This document shows, piece after piece, positions 62,941 to 64,000 of a stretch of DNA of 64,000 bases. A program made the position numbers and the translations under genes. Each line of letters starts with the position of its first letter. Positions within the stretch are counted from its first letter, which is position 1. The notes beneath the pieces are model-generated. The model was not told the DNA's origin. It saw nothing but the letters and a program-made list of their open reading frames with translations, and did not search any database. Source of the DNA: Comamonadaceae bacterium (GTDB lineage Bacteria > Pseudomonadota > Gammaproteobacteria > Burkholderiales > Burkholderiaceae_C); contig JAIXXF010000001.1 of the NCBI GenBank assembly GCA_027490925.1, forward strand, positions 62,001 through 126,000. The letters are read 5' to 3'.

Positions 62941-62946
62941 CATGCC

Positions 62947-63693
62947 ATGAGCTTGCCCCGCATCCACTGTGCATTGCGACTGTCCCCCGGGGCGGTGGTC
63001 GACCTGCCGCCCGGCGCGGCGCGCCACGTGCAGGTGCTGCGCCTGCAACCGGGCGACGCCATCGCGTTGTTTGGCGACCCCACCCTGGGCGGTGAACACC
63101 GCGCCACGGTGCAGCACATGGGCCGCAGCGAGGTGCGCGTGGCGGTGGGTGAACACCATGCCATCGAGCGCGAGGCGGCGCGCGCCGTCCACCTGGTGCT
63201 CGGCATGCCCGCCAACGACCGCATGGACTGGCTGGTGGAAAAAGCCACCGAACTCGGCGTCGCCAGCCTGCAGCCGGTGGTGACCGAGCGCAGCGTGTTG
63301 CGCCTGAGCGGTGAGCGGGCGCAGAAAAAGCGCGACCACTGGCAGGCCGTGGCCGTGGCGGCGTGCGAGCAGTCGGGCCGCAACCGGGTGCCCACCGTCC
63401 ACCCGGTGCGCGCCTTGGCGGACTGGCTGGCCGCGTCGGCCGCAGACAAAGCCACCCCCGCCCTGAGCGGGCCGCGCTGGCTGCTGTCGCTGCGCCCCGA
63501 CGCGCTGCCGCTGCGCGCCGCTGGCGACGCGGTGGCCGGGCCCGTCACTTTCTTGTCCGGGCCCGAAGGCGGGTTGAGCCCCGGGGAAGAGGCCGCGGCC
63601 CTGGCCGCTGGTTTTGTGCCGGTCACGCTCGGCCCGCGCGTGTTGCGCGCCGAAACCGCCCCGCTGGCCGCGTTGGCCGTGCTGACCGTTTGA
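62947..63693 (+). CDS. rsmE: 16S rRNA (uracil1498-N3)-methyltransferase
   Basis: SPOUT-class methylase of the small-subunit rRNA. The 248 residues start MSLPRIHCALRLSPG and have a PUA-like N-terminal domain (HVQVLRLQPGDAIALF) followed by the trefoil-knot domain: VEKATELGVASLQPVVTERS, FLSGPEGGLSPGEE and LGPRVLRAETAP, the SAM-binding knot motif. The ATG lies 6 bp after a dispersed repeat, so its ribosome-binding site is weak or repeat-derived. Confidence 0.96.
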   Translation: MSLPRIHCALRLSPGAVVDLPPGAARHVQVLRLQPGDAIALFGDPTLGGEHRATVQHMGRSEVRVAVGEHHAIEREAARAVHLVLGMPANDRMDWLVEKATELGVASLQPVVTERSVLRLSGERAQKKRDHWQAVAVAACEQSGRNRVPTVHPVRALADWLAASAADKATPALSGPRWLLSLRPDALPLRAAGDAVAGPVTFLSGPEGGLSPGEEAAALAAGFVPVTLGPRVLRAETAPLAALAVLTV

Positions 63694-63709
63694 AGGGCAG
63701 CGCCCGGGC

Positions 63710-64000
63710 TCAGGCCTGGGCGTTCAGCCAATCGCGCAGCCGCGCCAACACCTGTGCCCGCTCGGGTTCATGGAAGACCTCGTGGTACATCGCCTCGAAC
63801 GCGGCGGTGGTGACGACCTTGGGCGGCGCGGCGGCGGCAAAACGGCGGCTGCCGTCGGGGTTCACCAAACGGTCGGCGCCCGCGTACAGCAGCAGCGTGG
63901 GCACCACCCAGCCCGGCGCGGCCGCCAGCGTGGCTTCCCCGTCTTCGGCCAGAAAACGGGCCAGGGCCACGCCGATGCGGTTGTGCACCAGCGGGTCGCG
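63710..64000 (-). CDS. Alpha/beta hydrolase (lysophospholipase-like), C-terminal part
   Basis: The gene runs off the right edge, so only about 97 C-terminal residues are visible and the nucleophile serine is outside the window. What remains shows VVPTLLLYAGADRLVNPDGSRRF, the acid-residue strand (GADRLV), and the catalytic histidine region FEAMYHEVFHEPER, typical of monoacylglycerol lipase/lysophospholipase (Hydrolase_4) proteins. It ends DWLNAQA. It is convergent with rsmE, 16 bp apart. Confidence 0.75.
   Translation of the reverse strand, partial: RDPLVHNRIGVALARFLAEDGEATLAAAPGWVVPTLLLYAGADRLVNPDGSRRFAAAAPPKVVTTAAFEAMYHEVFHEPERAQVLARLRDWLNAQA

Overview
The window is high-GC Gram-negative chromosomal DNA, most likely from the Burkholderiales, family Comamonadaceae (a relative of Hydrogenophaga, Rhodoferax or Acidovorax). 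The evidence is the replication-origin gene order dnaN-dnaA / rpmH-rnpA-yidD-yidC-mnmE, the recA-recX locus next to a TctDE-like two-component pair, several DUF4148 proteins, a Burkholderiales-type porin, and a dispersed repeat with a GCTAT...ATAGC head followed by a GGGCT-containing tail that I associate with this family. I see no tRNA, rRNA, insertion sequence, prophage or CRISPR array. Genus is inference.

Layout. (1) 1-7.3 kb: replication origin region, with dnaN and dnaA leftward and rpmH, rnpA, yidD, yidC and mnmE rightward. Candidate origin elements lie in the dnaA-dnaN gap and upstream of dnaA. (2) 7.3-13.6 kb: apt, a periplasmic histidine phosphatase and a Kef antiporter leftward. Divergent from them are kdsD, kdsC, lptC and a short-chain dehydrogenase (Kdo/LPS supply and transport). 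(3) 13.7-20.2 kb: a glycine-rich RRM protein, an ECF sigma factor with a tiny zinc-finger anti-sigma, recX and recA, then a MarR regulator and a two-component system. (4) 20.2-28 kb: a GST, topoisomerase III with a C-terminal SWIB domain, a divergent SET-domain protein, birA, a SPOR-like protein and a secreted subtilase. (5) 28.4-37.5 kb: an exported operon (NTF2-like protein, DUF3034 protein, truncated haemoglobin), then three DUF4148 genes, a porin, and a histidine kinase-response regulator-TerC operon. Several of these genes share 11-bp-phased TGAA arrays upstream. (6) 37.6-50.2 kb: gap, tkt, murU, pepP, tamB, tamA, DUF2061. (7) 50.4-55.3 kb: two TIGR04282/TIGR04283-type sugar transferases, mtnP and maeB. 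(8) 55.5-64 kb: a secreted RNase with barstar, ksgA, surA, lptD, then amgK, rsmE and a cut-off alpha/beta hydrolase.

Themes. Envelope biogenesis is heavily represented: YidC/YidD for membrane insertion, KdsD/KdsC/LptC/LptD/SurA for LPS and outer-membrane proteins, TamA/TamB, a porin, and MurU/AmgK for peptidoglycan recycling. The most interesting non-coding signals are four. First, two gap-free, co-aligned ~110-bp promoter regions in front of DUF4148 genes, with repeats in the same 22-22-11 bp register, beside an OmpR-family regulator. Second, six copies of a ~60-bp repeat, two of them read in frame inside mnmE and murU and one supplying the recX start codon. Third, a hairpin that would bury the ribosome-binding site of the RRM gene. 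Fourth, a DnaA-trio-like element in the dnaA-dnaN gap.
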